Assembly: GCA_034434835.1 (NCBI GenBank)
Contig: DAOTXX010000064.1
Location: 9,080-73,079 of the forward strand
DNA from: JBGLNJ01 sp034434835
GTDB taxonomy: Bacteria; Chloroflexota; Anaerolineae; Fen-1058
Length of the DNA stretch: 64,000 nt
Direction: 5' to 3'
This document shows positions 48,681-56,703 of this stretch, one piece after another; positions within the stretch are counted from its first letter, which is position 1, and each line of letters starts with the position of its first letter. The notes below the pieces were generated by a model. It was not told where the DNA came from and did not search any database. It saw only the letters and a program-made list of their open reading frames with translations. The translations under genes were made by a program, and so were the position numbers.

Positions 48681-49887
48681 CGTCCATTGGCAGCCACATC
48701 GCAAACATGCTGCCTCTGCCCGGCTCGCTGTTGAGCGTGATGCGTCCACCGTGTGCCAGGATGATCTTGGAAGCGATCGTCAGGCCCATCCCCAGCCCGC
48801 CGTATCGTCGCTGGTCACTCATGTCCGCCTGGGTGAACACCTGAAAGATCGCGTGTTGTTTTTCGCTGGGAATGCCGGGGCCAGAATCTATGACGGCGAT
48901 CACGGCGAAAGAAGCTGGTATCGGCTGGGTCCAGGGCGGCGCGGCCGGCCAATGTGCCGCCACGCGGACACGCCCACCCGGCGGCGTGAATTTGATCGCG
49001 TTGTCAAGCAGTTGGCCGAGCGCATGTTGCACGCGGGGCATATCAGCGGTGAGGACCAGGTCTTGTTGGGGCAGCGCAACTTCCAGGCGCAGCCTCTTTT
49101 TTTCGATTCGCAACCGCCACAGCTCGACCGTCGAGTTCACCAGCTCAAGCACGCTACACCTGCCCAATTCCAGCTTGAACTCGTTGCGGTCCAACTGGCT
49201 AAAGTCAAACAGATTGTCAATTTGCCGCCGGAGCCGCTGGCTCTGCGCCATCATATCCGCCAGATAGGCTTTGGCCCCCACAATCGAGCCTTGGTTGAGC
49301 TGTTCTTGCAACAAATCAGCCGTAAAGAACATCTGGGCCAGTGGCGTGCGCAATTCGTGCGAGGTGACCGAGACAAACTCGGCCTTCATCTGGTCCAGGC
49401 TCTTGAGCTGCTCGTAAGCCTCGCGCAGTTGCTCGGTCTGTTGTGCCACGCGCTGAGCCAGGCTGGCGTTGAGCGCGCGCAACTCTTCCATCAGTCGGCG
49501 GTTTTCCAGCGTCAGGCGTCGGTGCGAGAGCGCGTTTTGAACGACGTGATGCAGCTCATCGAGGTTTTCCACTGGTTTGAGCAAATAGTTGTAGGCGCCC
49601 TCGCGCAGCGCCCCAATCGCCGATTCAACGGTGGGGTGCCCCGTGAGGATGATCACGGGGATGTCGCAATTGCACGCCTTGACTGCTTGCAGAACGCCCA
49701 GGCCATCCACATGGGGCATTTGCAGATCGGTAATGACCAGATCGAACGGCTGGGAATTGATCAACTCGATAGCCTTGCGGCCATCAGGGGCAGTTTGCAC
49801 ACGATAGCTGGCGCTCTTGAGATAATCGGCCAGCATAGTGCGGATTTCCGCGCTATCGTCTGAGACGAGTATACTTTCGCCAGGCAT
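48649..49887 (-). CDS. Response regulator-histidine kinase fusion
   Basis: A 412-residue signalling protein. The N-terminal receiver domain has ILVSDDSAEIRTMLADYL, the phospho-acceptor Asp in LVITDLQMPHVDGL (about residue 54) and the Lys in YLLKPVENL. A coiled coil (about 125-165) leads to HisKA with phospho-His in SVTSHELRTPLAQ (about 175), then the ATPase with N-box DNAIKFTPPGG, DSGPGIPSE, and GLGMGLTIASKII. No membrane helix is visible, so it is probably cytoplasmic. It may be controlled by a further kinase. It sits downstream of the FtsK-like/small membrane gene pair with a gap of 92 bp. Confidence 0.88.
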   Translation of the reverse strand: MPGESILVSDDSAEIRTMLADYLKSASYRVQTAPDGRKAIELINSQPFDLVITDLQMPHVDGLGVLQAVKACNCDIPVIILTGHPTVESAIGALREGAYNYLLKPVENLDELHHVVQNALSHRRLTLENRRLMEELRALNASLAQRVAQQTEQLREAYEQLKSLDQMKAEFVSVTSHELRTPLAQMFFTADLLQEQLNQGSIVGAKAYLADMMAQSQRLRRQIDNLFDFSQLDRNEFKLELGRCSVLELVNSTVELWRLRIEKKRLRLEVALPQQDLVLTADMPRVQHALGQLLDNAIKFTPPGGRVRVAAHWPAAPPWTQPIPASFAVIAVIDSGPGIPSEKQHAIFQVFTQADMSDQRRYGGLGMGLTIASKIILAHGGRITLNSEPGRGSMFAMWLPMDVTASSVSIPG

Positions 49888-49979
49888 ATTGATCCTCGGC
49901 GGTGCAGCGAGCCTGAATTATAACACAATTCAGGATATATCAGCCTGACGATCCCAGACAGTCGAGGGCGATGGCGTTC

Positions 49980-50348
49980 TTACCGCATAGACGAATCCAG
50001 TGCATCCTCGCCGATGACAGTGAATTGGCGAGGAGCCACCGCCGGGGGCATGGGGGCAAAAGACTGACTCGCTTGCGGCGGATTGACCATGGGCGGGGAA
50101 ACAACAATGACTGGCGGGTACATGGACTGCTGCGGCCCATGGCGCAGTGCACTCATCTCTTCCCGCTCGCGGCGGCGCAGGAGCGCCAGCCCAGCCACGA
50201 GGACCGCCGGCAACATCGCGCCGACGCCACACGCCGCACCTGTCAACACCGACATGGCCTCGTTCGACAGACGGGTGCCAATATACACGCCCAAAGTTAC
50301 CGCAAATGCCGTCACGCCTAGTCCAATGATCGCAGTTACTCGATTCAT
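49980..50348 (-). CDS. Small two-helix membrane protein after the FtsK-like gene
   Basis: A 122-residue protein with two helices (about residues 4-23 and 35-58), then RRREREEMSALRHG and a Pro/Met-rich polar tail with MYPPVIVVSPPMVNPP. No recognised family. The ATG at 50348 has GAGAGG upstream and begins 10 bp after the stop of the SOS-controlled FtsK-like gene, so it is likely in the same transcript. A role in tethering the soluble translocase to the membrane is a guess from position. Confidence 0.65.
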   Translation of the reverse strand: MNRVTAIIGLGVTAFAVTLGVYIGTRLSNEAMSVLTGAACGVGAMLPAVLVAGLALLRRREREEMSALRHGPQQSMYPPVIVVSPPMVNPPQASQSFAPMPPAVAPRQFTVIGEDALDSSMR

Positions 50349-50358
50349 GCGACACCTC

Positions 50359-51570
50359 TCAACTTGCTCCAGCCAAAACCGACACCGCCTGATGTAACAG
50401 GCTGGGCCGCCCACGAAGGATATCCCAGCGCTGAGGAACGCTGCCCATCTGCGCCACCACTTGCTCCATCTCCGCCACACTCACGAAAGCGGCCTGGAAG
50501 CGAATCACCTGTCCAGTCGCTATAGCGAGAAAATCTCCGCGACCGGCAAGCTTTTCTGCTCCTGTCCCTCCGATACCTGCTGCAACACGCGCATCCTCGG
50601 GCGAGACGACTTTGCCCACCAACCTCACCGGAAAATTGGCGCGGATGAGCGTCCCGATCACCTGGGACGATGGCTTTTGCGTGCAAGCGATGACATGAAC
50701 CCCTGCCTCACGCCCGCGCTGAACTAGCCGTGTCAGCGGATCGGCGATGGCCTTGCCTGCCACTTGCATCAAGTCTGCCAACTCATCCAGCACAACAACG
50801 ATGCGCGGCTCGACGCTCCCATGATCCACTCTCTTCTCTCTACCCTCTTCTCTCTTCTCTCGTCTCAACCCCCTGGCCTCCATCAGCCGCACCAACTCAT
50901 CCAGTGCGCCAGCCGCTTCCATCGCGTCACCTATGATTGGCCTCATCAGGTGCGGCAATGCTGCAAACGGCACAAAAGCTCTCCGCTTGGGATCAATCAG
51001 GACAAGCTGCAACTGACTGCGCCGGTGCGTCATTGCCAGACTCAAGATCATGGCCTGGCACAATACCGTCTTGCCCGAGCCGGTCGTGCCAGAGATCAGG
51101 ACATGCGCCACATCGGGGGCAGGCAACCGAAGCAAGAGCGGAGCGCCATCGTCGCACATGCCCAGCACGGCTGTCCCCGATGACATCCTTGGCAGAGCTT
51201 CAAAACCGGACTTGGCTCGCGCATCGGCCAACCGCGCCATAAGCGGCAGCAGTTTGATGGGTTGAGCATCCTCGCGCGGGATTTCCAGTTGCAGCGTACC
51301 GCACAGCCCTAGCGCATAGCCCGGGGCTATGCGATGCACTGCTGAGGCTGCGCGCGACACACGCACACTGGCAACGCCCAAAGCCAACGCCAGTTCATCT
51401 GCCAAGGCCTGCACTTGAGCGATGCGTGTGCCGGCCGCCGGAGCAAGATGGAATTGTACCACGCGCGGCGTGACAATGCCTCCGGTGACGCGCCCCGGTG
51501 CTTTGTGACTCGCCAGCACCATCTCGATCCGATCTGACTCTAGTTCCAGTTGTTTGCGTGTCGTGCTCAT
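50359..51570 (-). CDS. Soluble FtsK/SpoIIIE-type DNA translocase, SOS-controlled
   Basis: A 403-residue protein with the FtsK/SpoIIIE motor but without N-terminal membrane helices and without a clear gamma domain. An alpha-like region (about 15-120) precedes Walker A HVLISGTTGSGKTVL (about 157-171) and Walker B PRIVVVLDELADLMQ (about 255-269). Then come GVHVIACTQKPSSQVIGTLIRANFPVRLVGKV and the C-terminal VSPEDARVAAGIGG. It starts behind a promoter with a LexA box. Residues about 235-250 (REKREEGREKR) are encoded by a 7-bp-period tract. Confidence 0.9.
   Translation of the reverse strand: MSTTRKQLELESDRIEMVLASHKAPGRVTGGIVTPRVVQFHLAPAAGTRIAQVQALADELALALGVASVRVSRAASAVHRIAPGYALGLCGTLQLEIPREDAQPIKLLPLMARLADARAKSGFEALPRMSSGTAVLGMCDDGAPLLLRLPAPDVAHVLISGTTGSGKTVLCQAMILSLAMTHRRSQLQLVLIDPKRRAFVPFAALPHLMRPIIGDAMEAAGALDELVRLMEARGLRREKREEGREKRVDHGSVEPRIVVVLDELADLMQVAGKAIADPLTRLVQRGREAGVHVIACTQKPSSQVIGTLIRANFPVRLVGKVVSPEDARVAAGIGGTGAEKLAGRGDFLAIATGQVIRFQAAFVSVAEMEQVVAQMGSVPQRWDILRGRPSLLHQAVSVLAGAS
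50828..50869. repeat. Heptamer-phased tract inside the FtsK-like gene
   Basis: Six direct 7-bp units of the form WCTCTCT or close variants lie within the coding sequence. 42 bp keeps the frame and adds about 14 charged residues before Walker B. Confidence 0.8.
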
Positions 51571-51626
51571 GCGCCATCCCTCCCAGGCTTCAGCCTGTGC
51601 GCTCTGAAAGAAATTGCCCTAAGTAC

Positions 51627-51655
51627 ATTATAAGAACATTTGTTCTAATTGTCAA
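51627..51655 (-). promoter_or_regulatory. FtsK-like gene promoter with LexA box in the spacer
   Basis: On the minus strand TTGACA (51650-51655) and TATAAT (51627-51632) have a 17-bp spacer containing AGAAC-N4-GTTCT (51633-51646). Both hexamers are perfect consensus, and the arrangement is the same as at lexA. Confidence 0.9.
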
Positions 51656-51658
51656 GAA

Positions 51659-51693
51659 GATAAAGAGGCATCGTTTGAGGGAGACGATGCCTC
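51659..51693 (-). terminator. Terminator after rpsT
   Basis: On the minus strand GAGGCATCGT/ACGATGCCTC, a perfect 10-bp stem with a 9-base loop, is followed by TTTATC. It separates rpsT from the FtsK-like promoter, which starts 4 bp further on. Confidence 0.78.
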
Positions 51694-51712
51694 CAAATCG
51701 AGTCAGGTGAAT

Positions 51713-51985
51713 CTACCTGGACTGCGACAACTGATGAAGCTGCTTCATCAAACGCGCCTTGCGCCGGGCCGCATTGTTTTTATGAATGACGCCCTTGCCC
51801 GCCGCATGATCCAGCTCGCTGATCGCTTGCTGGAGAGCTAGCCTGGCCTCATCAGGCTTGTTTTCGCTGAGCGCAAGGCGAGCTTTTTTGACGGCTGTGC
51901 GCGCACGACTGCGCACGACGCGGTTGCGTTCCCGCTTCCGTGCGGAACTGCGGATGCGCTTGATAGCGGACTTGATGTTAGCCAA
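51713..51985 (-). CDS. rpsT: 30S ribosomal protein S20
   Basis: A 90-residue, very basic S20 protein. The N-terminus ANIKSAIKRIRSSARKRERNR and the C-terminal KGVIHKNNAARRKARLMKQL are family signatures; it binds 16S rRNA early in assembly. The start is a TTG, preceded by TGGAGG with a 5-bp gap, a recurrent choice for S20. It has its own promoter at 52029-52057 and terminator at 51659-51693. Confidence 0.95.
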   Translation of the reverse strand: MANIKSAIKRIRSSARKRERNRVVRSRARTAVKKARLALSENKPDEARLALQQAISELDHAAGKGVIHKNNAARRKARLMKQLHQLSQSR

Positions 51986-52028
51986 CGGAACCTCCAGAAT
52001 AGCTGTGAGCCTTATACTGCGGGCGCGG

Positions 52029-52057
52029 AGTATACCCGATGTCGCCGGATTTGTCCA
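52029..52057 (-). promoter_or_regulatory. rpsT promoter
   Basis: On the minus strand TGGACA (52052-52057) and TATACT (52029-52034) with a 17-bp spacer. It overlaps the -35 box of the divergent gatC promoter. Confidence 0.7.
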
Positions 52058-52079
52058 GCCGTGATTCAGATGTTATAAT
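52051..52079 (+). promoter_or_regulatory. gatCA promoter
   Basis: TTGTCC (52051-52056) and TATAAT (52074-52079) with a 17-bp spacer, 18 bp before the gatC ATG. Its -35 overlaps that of the divergent rpsT promoter, so the two may compete. Confidence 0.7.
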
Positions 52080-52097
52080 CGTCAAAGGGGGCAGAGA

Positions 52098-52385
52098 ATG
52101 AAACTGTCATTGGCAGAAGTCGAGCACATTGCGGAACTCGCCAAGCTCTCGCTTTCCGACGAGGAGAAAGCGCGTTACCAGGAGCAGCTCTCTGCGATCC
52201 TGGAATACGCTGGACGGCTGCAGGTGGTGGACACCTCAGCGATCCCGCCGACGGCCACGGTGCTGCCTTTGCGCAACGTGATGCGCGCCGACGAGCCGCG
52301 CGATTCCATGAGTCGCGAGGACGTGTTGGCCAACGCGCCACAGGCTGGGGCCGATTCCTTCCAAGTCCAGGCGGTGCTGGATTGA
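52098..52385 (+). CDS. gatC: Asp/Glu-tRNA amidotransferase subunit C
   Basis: A 95-residue GatC. The conserved N-terminus LSLAEVEHIAELAKLSLSDEE, the middle YQEQLSAILEYAGRLQVVDTS, and LRNVMRADEPRDSMSREDVLANAPQ are typical. GatC tethers GatA and GatB in the enzyme that converts Glu-tRNA-Gln or Asp-tRNA-Asn to the amide forms. GGGGGCAGAG precedes the ATG. gatA follows by 22 bp; gatB is not in the window. Confidence 0.94.
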   Translation: MKLSLAEVEHIAELAKLSLSDEEKARYQEQLSAILEYAGRLQVVDTSAIPPTATVLPLRNVMRADEPRDSMSREDVLANAPQAGADSFQVQAVLD

Positions 52386-52407
52386 TCCTTGCCCAGGTGA
52401 TCTCAAG

Positions 52408-53907
52408 TTGACGGCCCTCTGCGATCTGACTATCCACGAAGCGATGGATCGGCTGTGGCATGGCGAGCTAACCTCGGTCGAGCTGACGCAAGCTGTGTTG
52501 GACCGGATCGTCGCAGTCGAAAACCAGATTCAGGCCTACCTGACGCTCGCGCCTGAGCTGGCATTGGAACAGGCTCGCGAAGCCGATGAGCGTCGCGCTC
52601 GCGGCGAGGATACGCCGCTGTTGGGCATTCCGCTAGCAATCAAGGATGTCGTGTGCGTCGAGGGCCTGCCTTGCACGTGCGGCAGCCGCATTTTGGAAGA
52701 GTTTGTGCCTCCGTACAATGCGACTGTCGTCGAGCGATTGCGCGCGGCGGGCTGTGTGATCCTGGGCAAAACCAACATGGACGAGTTTGCAATGGGTTCG
52801 TCCACCGAAAACTCGGCGTTCTTTCCAACACGCAACCCGTGGGACTTGGATCGTGTACCCGGCGGGTCATCGGGGGGAAGCGCCGCGGCGGTCGCCTCCG
52901 GCATGGCGCTCGGCGCGCTCGGCACCGATACGGGAGGAAGCATCCGCCAACCTGCGTCGTTGTGCGGCGTAGTGGGCATCAAGCCCAGTTATGGCCGTGT
53001 GAGCCGCTATGGACTCGTCGCCTTTGCGTCATCGCTCGACCAGATCGGCCCGTTTGCGCGCGATGTGCGCGATGCAGCAATCCTGCTTAGCATCATCGCT
53101 GGACACGACCCACGCGATTCCACTTCGATGCCATTGCCCGTGCCCGATTACGTCAGCGCGCTGAATGCGGACCACTTGCAGGGCATCCGCATCGGCGTGC
53201 CGCGTGAGTATTTCGTCGCCGGGGTGCAGCCGGAGGTGGCCAAAGCCGTCCAGGCGGCGATCGAGGTGATGCGCGGGCTGGGCGCGCAGGTGCGCGAGGT
53301 GAGTTTGCCGCATACTGACTATGGCCTGCCCGTGTATTACATCATCGCGCCGGCCGAAGCCTCGGCTAACCTGGCACGTTATGACGGCATGCGCTATGGC
53401 CTGCGTGTCCAATCGCCCGAAGGGATGTGGGAGACCTATCGCCAAACGCGCGGCGCAGGCTTTGGCAGCGAGGTCAAGCGGCGGATTATGCTGGGGACGT
53501 ATGCACTCAGCGCGGGTTACTATGACGCCTACTATCTCAAGGCACAACAAGTTCGCACGCTCATCAAAGGCGATTTCGACGCCGTGTTCGATGCGGTGGA
53601 TGTGATCGCCTGTCCGGTAGCGCCGACGACCGCATTCAAGATCGGCGAAAAGGTGGATGACCCACTGCAAATGTATCTTTCGGATGTGTTTACGCTGAAC
53701 TGCAACCTGGCCGGCATTTGCGGCATCAGTCTGCCGTGCGGCTTTGACCAGGATCATTTGCCGATTGGCTTGCAGCTCTTGGGGCCGGCGTTCGGCGAAG
53801 AGATCGTGCTGCGCGTGGCGCATGCTTACGAGCAAGCCACCGAATGGCATACATACAGGCCGCAGATCCCGGCAAGCCTTGAACAGGAACAAGCTCTCGA
53901 CGATTGA
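52408..53907 (+). CDS. gatA: Asp/Glu-tRNA amidotransferase subunit A
   Basis: A 499-residue amidase-signature protein that releases ammonia from glutamine for tRNA transamidation. The catalytic Ser-Ser-Lys triad is visible: Lys in GIPLAIKDVVCVEG (about 75), and the glycine/serine-rich GGSSGGSAAAVASGMALGALGTDTGGSIRQPAS with cis-Ser and nucleophile Ser at about 152-176. The remainder is collinear with GatA. The start is a TTG with AGGTGA upstream. Confidence 0.94.
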   Translation: MTALCDLTIHEAMDRLWHGELTSVELTQAVLDRIVAVENQIQAYLTLAPELALEQAREADERRARGEDTPLLGIPLAIKDVVCVEGLPCTCGSRILEEFVPPYNATVVERLRAAGCVILGKTNMDEFAMGSSTENSAFFPTRNPWDLDRVPGGSSGGSAAAVASGMALGALGTDTGGSIRQPASLCGVVGIKPSYGRVSRYGLVAFASSLDQIGPFARDVRDAAILLSIIAGHDPRDSTSMPLPVPDYVSALNADHLQGIRIGVPREYFVAGVQPEVAKAVQAAIEVMRGLGAQVREVSLPHTDYGLPVYYIIAPAEASANLARYDGMRYGLRVQSPEGMWETYRQTRGAGFGSEVKRRIMLGTYALSAGYYDAYYLKAQQVRTLIKGDFDAVFDAVDVIACPVAPTTAFKIGEKVDDPLQMYLSDVFTLNCNLAGICGISLPCGFDQDHLPIGLQLLGPAFGEEIVLRVAHAYEQATEWHTYRPQIPASLEQEQALDD

Positions 53908-54241
53908 CACGGGGCAAGTTCAGAGTCCCATTGTCGCGCTATCATGTGTTTCCAACCCTGCAAGTCGGGTTGAACGTTCCTATCATGAGCGTAGACGTCA
54001 TCTGCGGGGAGCCAATGTCTTGATGATCGCCTGGCGTGAATTTACTGGCCGTGCAATTCGACTGACGGATGAGCCAGGAGAAGAAAGGAACACACAGTTT
54101 GACCATTCCACTCCAGACCCAGCAGCTTCGCGCCTTATCTCAAGAGGCATAGAAAGACAGGGACCACGGATGACACGCGCGGGCATGGGAGCCTGCTCTG
54201 CTTATTATTCGGATAGGCTCCAAGCCTGAAAGAGGTGAGCA
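53908..54241. other. Non-coding gap with repeat remnants
   Basis: A 334-bp gap with no convincing gene. At 53953-53972 CAACCC/GGGTTG forms a small hairpin. At 54182-54216 there is one end of the element also seen at 29346-29379, with shared TGGGAGCC and TTCGGATAG blocks; the opposite end was not found. AGAGGTGAG at the right edge is the ribosome-binding site of the next small gene. Confidence 0.5.
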
Positions 54242-54385
54242 ATGAAAGTTCGGCTTTTCTCACTGTCGCGCTATGTGGAGGCCGCTCTCCGGCAAGCTGA
54301 ATATGAACGAGACGAAAACAACACAGTGATCGCCCAAGTTCCAGGCGCATCAGGGTTCTTTGCACAGGGAGATACCTTCCTATGA
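54242..54385 (+). CDS. Truncated HicB-like antitoxin domain
   Basis: A 47-residue frame with ATG at 54242 and AGAGGTGAG upstream. The sequence ending VEAALRQAEYERDENN and TVIAQVPGASGFFAQGDTF resembles the N-terminal half of HicB-type proteins, in which such an E-D...VPG...GDT pattern recurs. The C-terminal half that normally follows (EEA...L) is missing, because the frame stops at 54385. No HicA toxin is adjacent. It overlaps the sugar nucleotidyltransferase start (ATGA), so it may simply act as a translated leader. It could be a degraded gene. Confidence 0.6.
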   Translation: MKVRLFSLSRYVEAALRQAEYERDENNTVIAQVPGASGFFAQGDTFL

Positions 54386-55371
54386 AAGTCATCATTCCCC
54401 TGGCCGGATTCGGCACGCGCCTCCGGCCCCATACCTACACCAAGCCTAAGCCGCTCATCAATGTGGCTGGCAAAGCGGTGCTGGGGCATATCCTGGACAA
54501 GTTTGCCGGACTCGCCGTCGAAGAGTTTATCATCGTTCACGGCTATCTGGGCGAGCAAATCCAGAGTTATATGGCCACTCATTATCCTCAGTACCGCGCC
54601 CGCTTTGTCGAACAAACTGAACTCATCGGCCAGGCCGACGCGATCTTGCGCTGCCGACCCTTTGTGTCCGGTCCGGTCCTCGTGGTCTTTGTGGACACCT
54701 TGTTCGAGGCGAACCTATCCGGCCTGGCGAACGAGCAGGCAGATGCTGTGGCATTCGTCAAAGAAGTGGACGATCCACGCCGCTTTGGTGTAGCCATCCT
54801 CGACCCGGAGGGTTGCGTAAAGCGGTTCGTCGAAAAACCGGAATCCATGGACAACCGACTGGCCGTCATCGGCATGTACTATATCAAGAACTCTATCGCG
54901 CTGATGCGGGCCTGTCAGGACCTGATGGATCGGAACATTCAGACAAAAGGTGAATACTTTTTGGCTGACGCGCTCAACCTGATGATCGAGGCTGGGGCCA
55001 AGATCCGCACAGAGACCGTTGAGGTCTGGGAAGACTGTGGCAAGCCCGAAACCGTGCTGCACACCAATCGCTATCTGCTGAAAAATGGGCACGACAACAG
55101 CGCCGAACACAAGAGCGATGGCTATCTGGTCATCCCGCCGGTCAACATCGCGCCGACGGCGATGATCGAAGCCTCCATCATTGGCCCGTACACCACGATC
55201 TCGGATGGCTGCCGCATCTCTGGCTCGATCATCCGGGACAGCATTGTTGACGAAGATGCCCACATTGAAGATTCGACGCTTGAACAATCGCTTATCGGCA
55301 AAGGTGCATTGGTCAAGAGCAAGTACCGCAAGCTCAATGTGGGCGATTCGTCGTCGGTAGACTTGAGTTGA
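54382..55371 (+). CDS. Sugar nucleotidyltransferase (RmlA/ManC-like)
   Basis: A 329-residue NTP-transferase with the N-terminal signature IIPLAGFGTRLRPHTYTKPKPLI (Gly-rich NTP loop and Lys). The metal Asp is in VLVVFVDTLFE, and FVEKPES and EDCGKPETVL follow as in glucose-1-phosphate thymidylyltransferases. The C-terminus carries hexapeptide-like left-handed helix repeats: APTAMIEASIIGPYTTISDGCRISGSIIRDSIV. The sugar and nucleotide are unknown; dTDP-glucose or GDP-mannose types are possible. It leads the sugar/envelope gene group. Its ATG overlaps the HicB-like stop. Confidence 0.85.
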   Translation: MKVIIPLAGFGTRLRPHTYTKPKPLINVAGKAVLGHILDKFAGLAVEEFIIVHGYLGEQIQSYMATHYPQYRARFVEQTELIGQADAILRCRPFVSGPVLVVFVDTLFEANLSGLANEQADAVAFVKEVDDPRRFGVAILDPEGCVKRFVEKPESMDNRLAVIGMYYIKNSIALMRACQDLMDRNIQTKGEYFLADALNLMIEAGAKIRTETVEVWEDCGKPETVLHTNRYLLKNGHDNSAEHKSDGYLVIPPVNIAPTAMIEASIIGPYTTISDGCRISGSIIRDSIVDEDAHIEDSTLEQSLIGKGALVKSKYRKLNVGDSSSVDLS

Positions 55372-55406
55372 TTCACCCACTCTGAAATCCAAGAGTCGAG
55401 GATAAT

Positions 55407-56375
55407 ATGGCTCAAATCACTATCATCGGATTGGACACCATCGGCATTTCGTTGGGATTGGCGTTACGCAAGACCGCGCAACCGCCCACCCTCGTTGGCG
55501 TGGACCAGGACGCGGCCACTGCCCGCCGCGCGCTCCAACTTGGCGCGGTCGAGCGCACGGAAGGATGGATCAGCAGCGCGGTCAGGGAGGCGGCGCTCGT
55601 CATCCTGAACGAGCCATTTTCGCGCCTGCACGATATCCTCGAAGCGCTCGGCGACAGCCTGCCATCGGGCTGCATCGTGACCTGCACCGCTCCGATCATC
55701 GCGCCCGTGCTGGCCTGGGCCGACCAGTATTTGCCTGCCGGCATTTCATTCGTCGCCGGGCATCCGATCATTAACCCACACAAGGCCCTGGCTGAACCCA
55801 GCGCCGAGCTTTTCCAGCAGGCGCAGTTTTGCATCATCCCATCGTTCAAGGCTGCGCCAGGGGCCATGGACTTGGTCACCAGCCTGGCAACTGCGATCGG
55901 GGCGCAGCCCTTCTTCCTCGACGCCGCTGAACACGATGGACTGGTGACCGCCGTCGAAGGGCTGTCCGGTTTGCTGGGGACCCTCCTGATGAGCGCCGCC
56001 GCCAAGGCCTCATCATGGCGCGACATGCGCCGTCTGGCCGGGGTCGAGTTCGCGCGAGCTACCGCGACCGCCGAAGCCGACCCGACGGCTACCGTCGCCG
56101 CACTGCGTGCGAATCGAGAGAATCTGGCCCGCTGGCTCGAGATCTATAGCGGTATGCTGAGCGAAGCGCGTGCCGCGCTTCTGGCCGAAGACGAAGCTCC
56201 CTTGACCAAGCTGATCACCGACGCGCATGAGGCACACGATCAATGGCGGCGAGATTCGCGCGGCGCCAATTGGGAAAGTGTCGCCGAGACGCCCCAGGTC
56301 AGTATGGGGCAAATGTTAAGCCACTTGATCCTGCCCCAAAGACAGCCGCCGGATCGGGGCAAGAAGCGCAAATAG
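55407..56375 (+). CDS. Prephenate dehydrogenase family protein
   Basis: A 322-residue TyrA-like protein. The N-terminal Rossmann motif ITIIGLDTIGISLGLAL differs from the classical GxGxxG, with Asp in the second Gly position. The catalytic domain has FVAGHPIINPHKALAE, with the conserved His, and a helical C-terminus (ASSWRDMRRLAGVEFARATA). Tyrosine synthesis is the expected role, but the loop change and lack of other aromatic-pathway genes leave room for another dehydrogenase. It is 35 bp after the nucleotidyltransferase. Confidence 0.8.
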   Translation: MAQITIIGLDTIGISLGLALRKTAQPPTLVGVDQDAATARRALQLGAVERTEGWISSAVREAALVILNEPFSRLHDILEALGDSLPSGCIVTCTAPIIAPVLAWADQYLPAGISFVAGHPIINPHKALAEPSAELFQQAQFCIIPSFKAAPGAMDLVTSLATAIGAQPFFLDAAEHDGLVTAVEGLSGLLGTLLMSAAAKASSWRDMRRLAGVEFARATATAEADPTATVAALRANRENLARWLEIYSGMLSEARAALLAEDEAPLTKLITDAHEAHDQWRRDSRGANWESVAETPQVSMGQMLSHLILPQRQPPDRGKKRK

Positions 56376-56391
56376 AAAGTTTCAAATCCCG

Positions 56392-56640
56392 GTGTGTTAC
56401 TGTTATATCGTCGAATGTGCCGATGGGACGCTTTATACCGGTTGGACGACGAACCTGGAGCGGCGGGTGGCAGAGCACAATGCCGGGCGCGGCGGCCGCT
56501 ATACCCGCCTGCGCCGCCCGGTCAAACTGGTATACTCTGAACGCTTGCCGAATCGTTCCGCGGCCATGCGCCGTGAGGCCGCGATCAAACGGATGAACCG
56601 ACGCGCCAAGCTTACGCAAATATCAAATTTCAAATCCTGA
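56392..56640 (+). CDS. GIY-YIG nuclease domain protein
   Basis: An 82-residue single-domain protein of the UPF0213/YhbQ type. The motif pair is CYIVECADGTLYTGWT (YIV and YTG) followed by the catalytic Arg and His in RRVAEHNAGRGGRYTRLRRP, and later Glu in SERLPNRSAAMRREAAIKRM. The start is GTG at 56392. The final residues QISNFKS are encoded by a 7-bp-period tract. Function in DNA repair or RNA processing is not established for this family. Confidence 0.88.
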   Translation: MCYCYIVECADGTLYTGWTTNLERRVAEHNAGRGGRYTRLRRPVKLVYSERLPNRSAAMRREAAIKRMNRRAKLTQISNFKS

Positions 56641-56703
56641 ACGGCCGGGGATTCGCACCTTTGTTGAACCTGCCCTTTTGACATTCGACACTTGAGTTTG
56701 ACG
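56618..56703 (+). repeat. Heptamer-phased tracts around the GIY-YIG/glycosyltransferase border
   Basis: Tract 56618-56638 has three AAATNYC-like 7-bp units ending in the GIY-YIG stop. Tract 56677-56703 has about four TTYGACA-like units, with one 6-bp step, ending at the ATG of the glycosyltransferase. Confidence 0.6.

Noticed and set aside
53744..54229. 161-codon frame spanning the end of gatA and the following gap
   Set aside because: It runs through gatA in another frame, then through hairpin and repeat remnants; composition is shadow-like.
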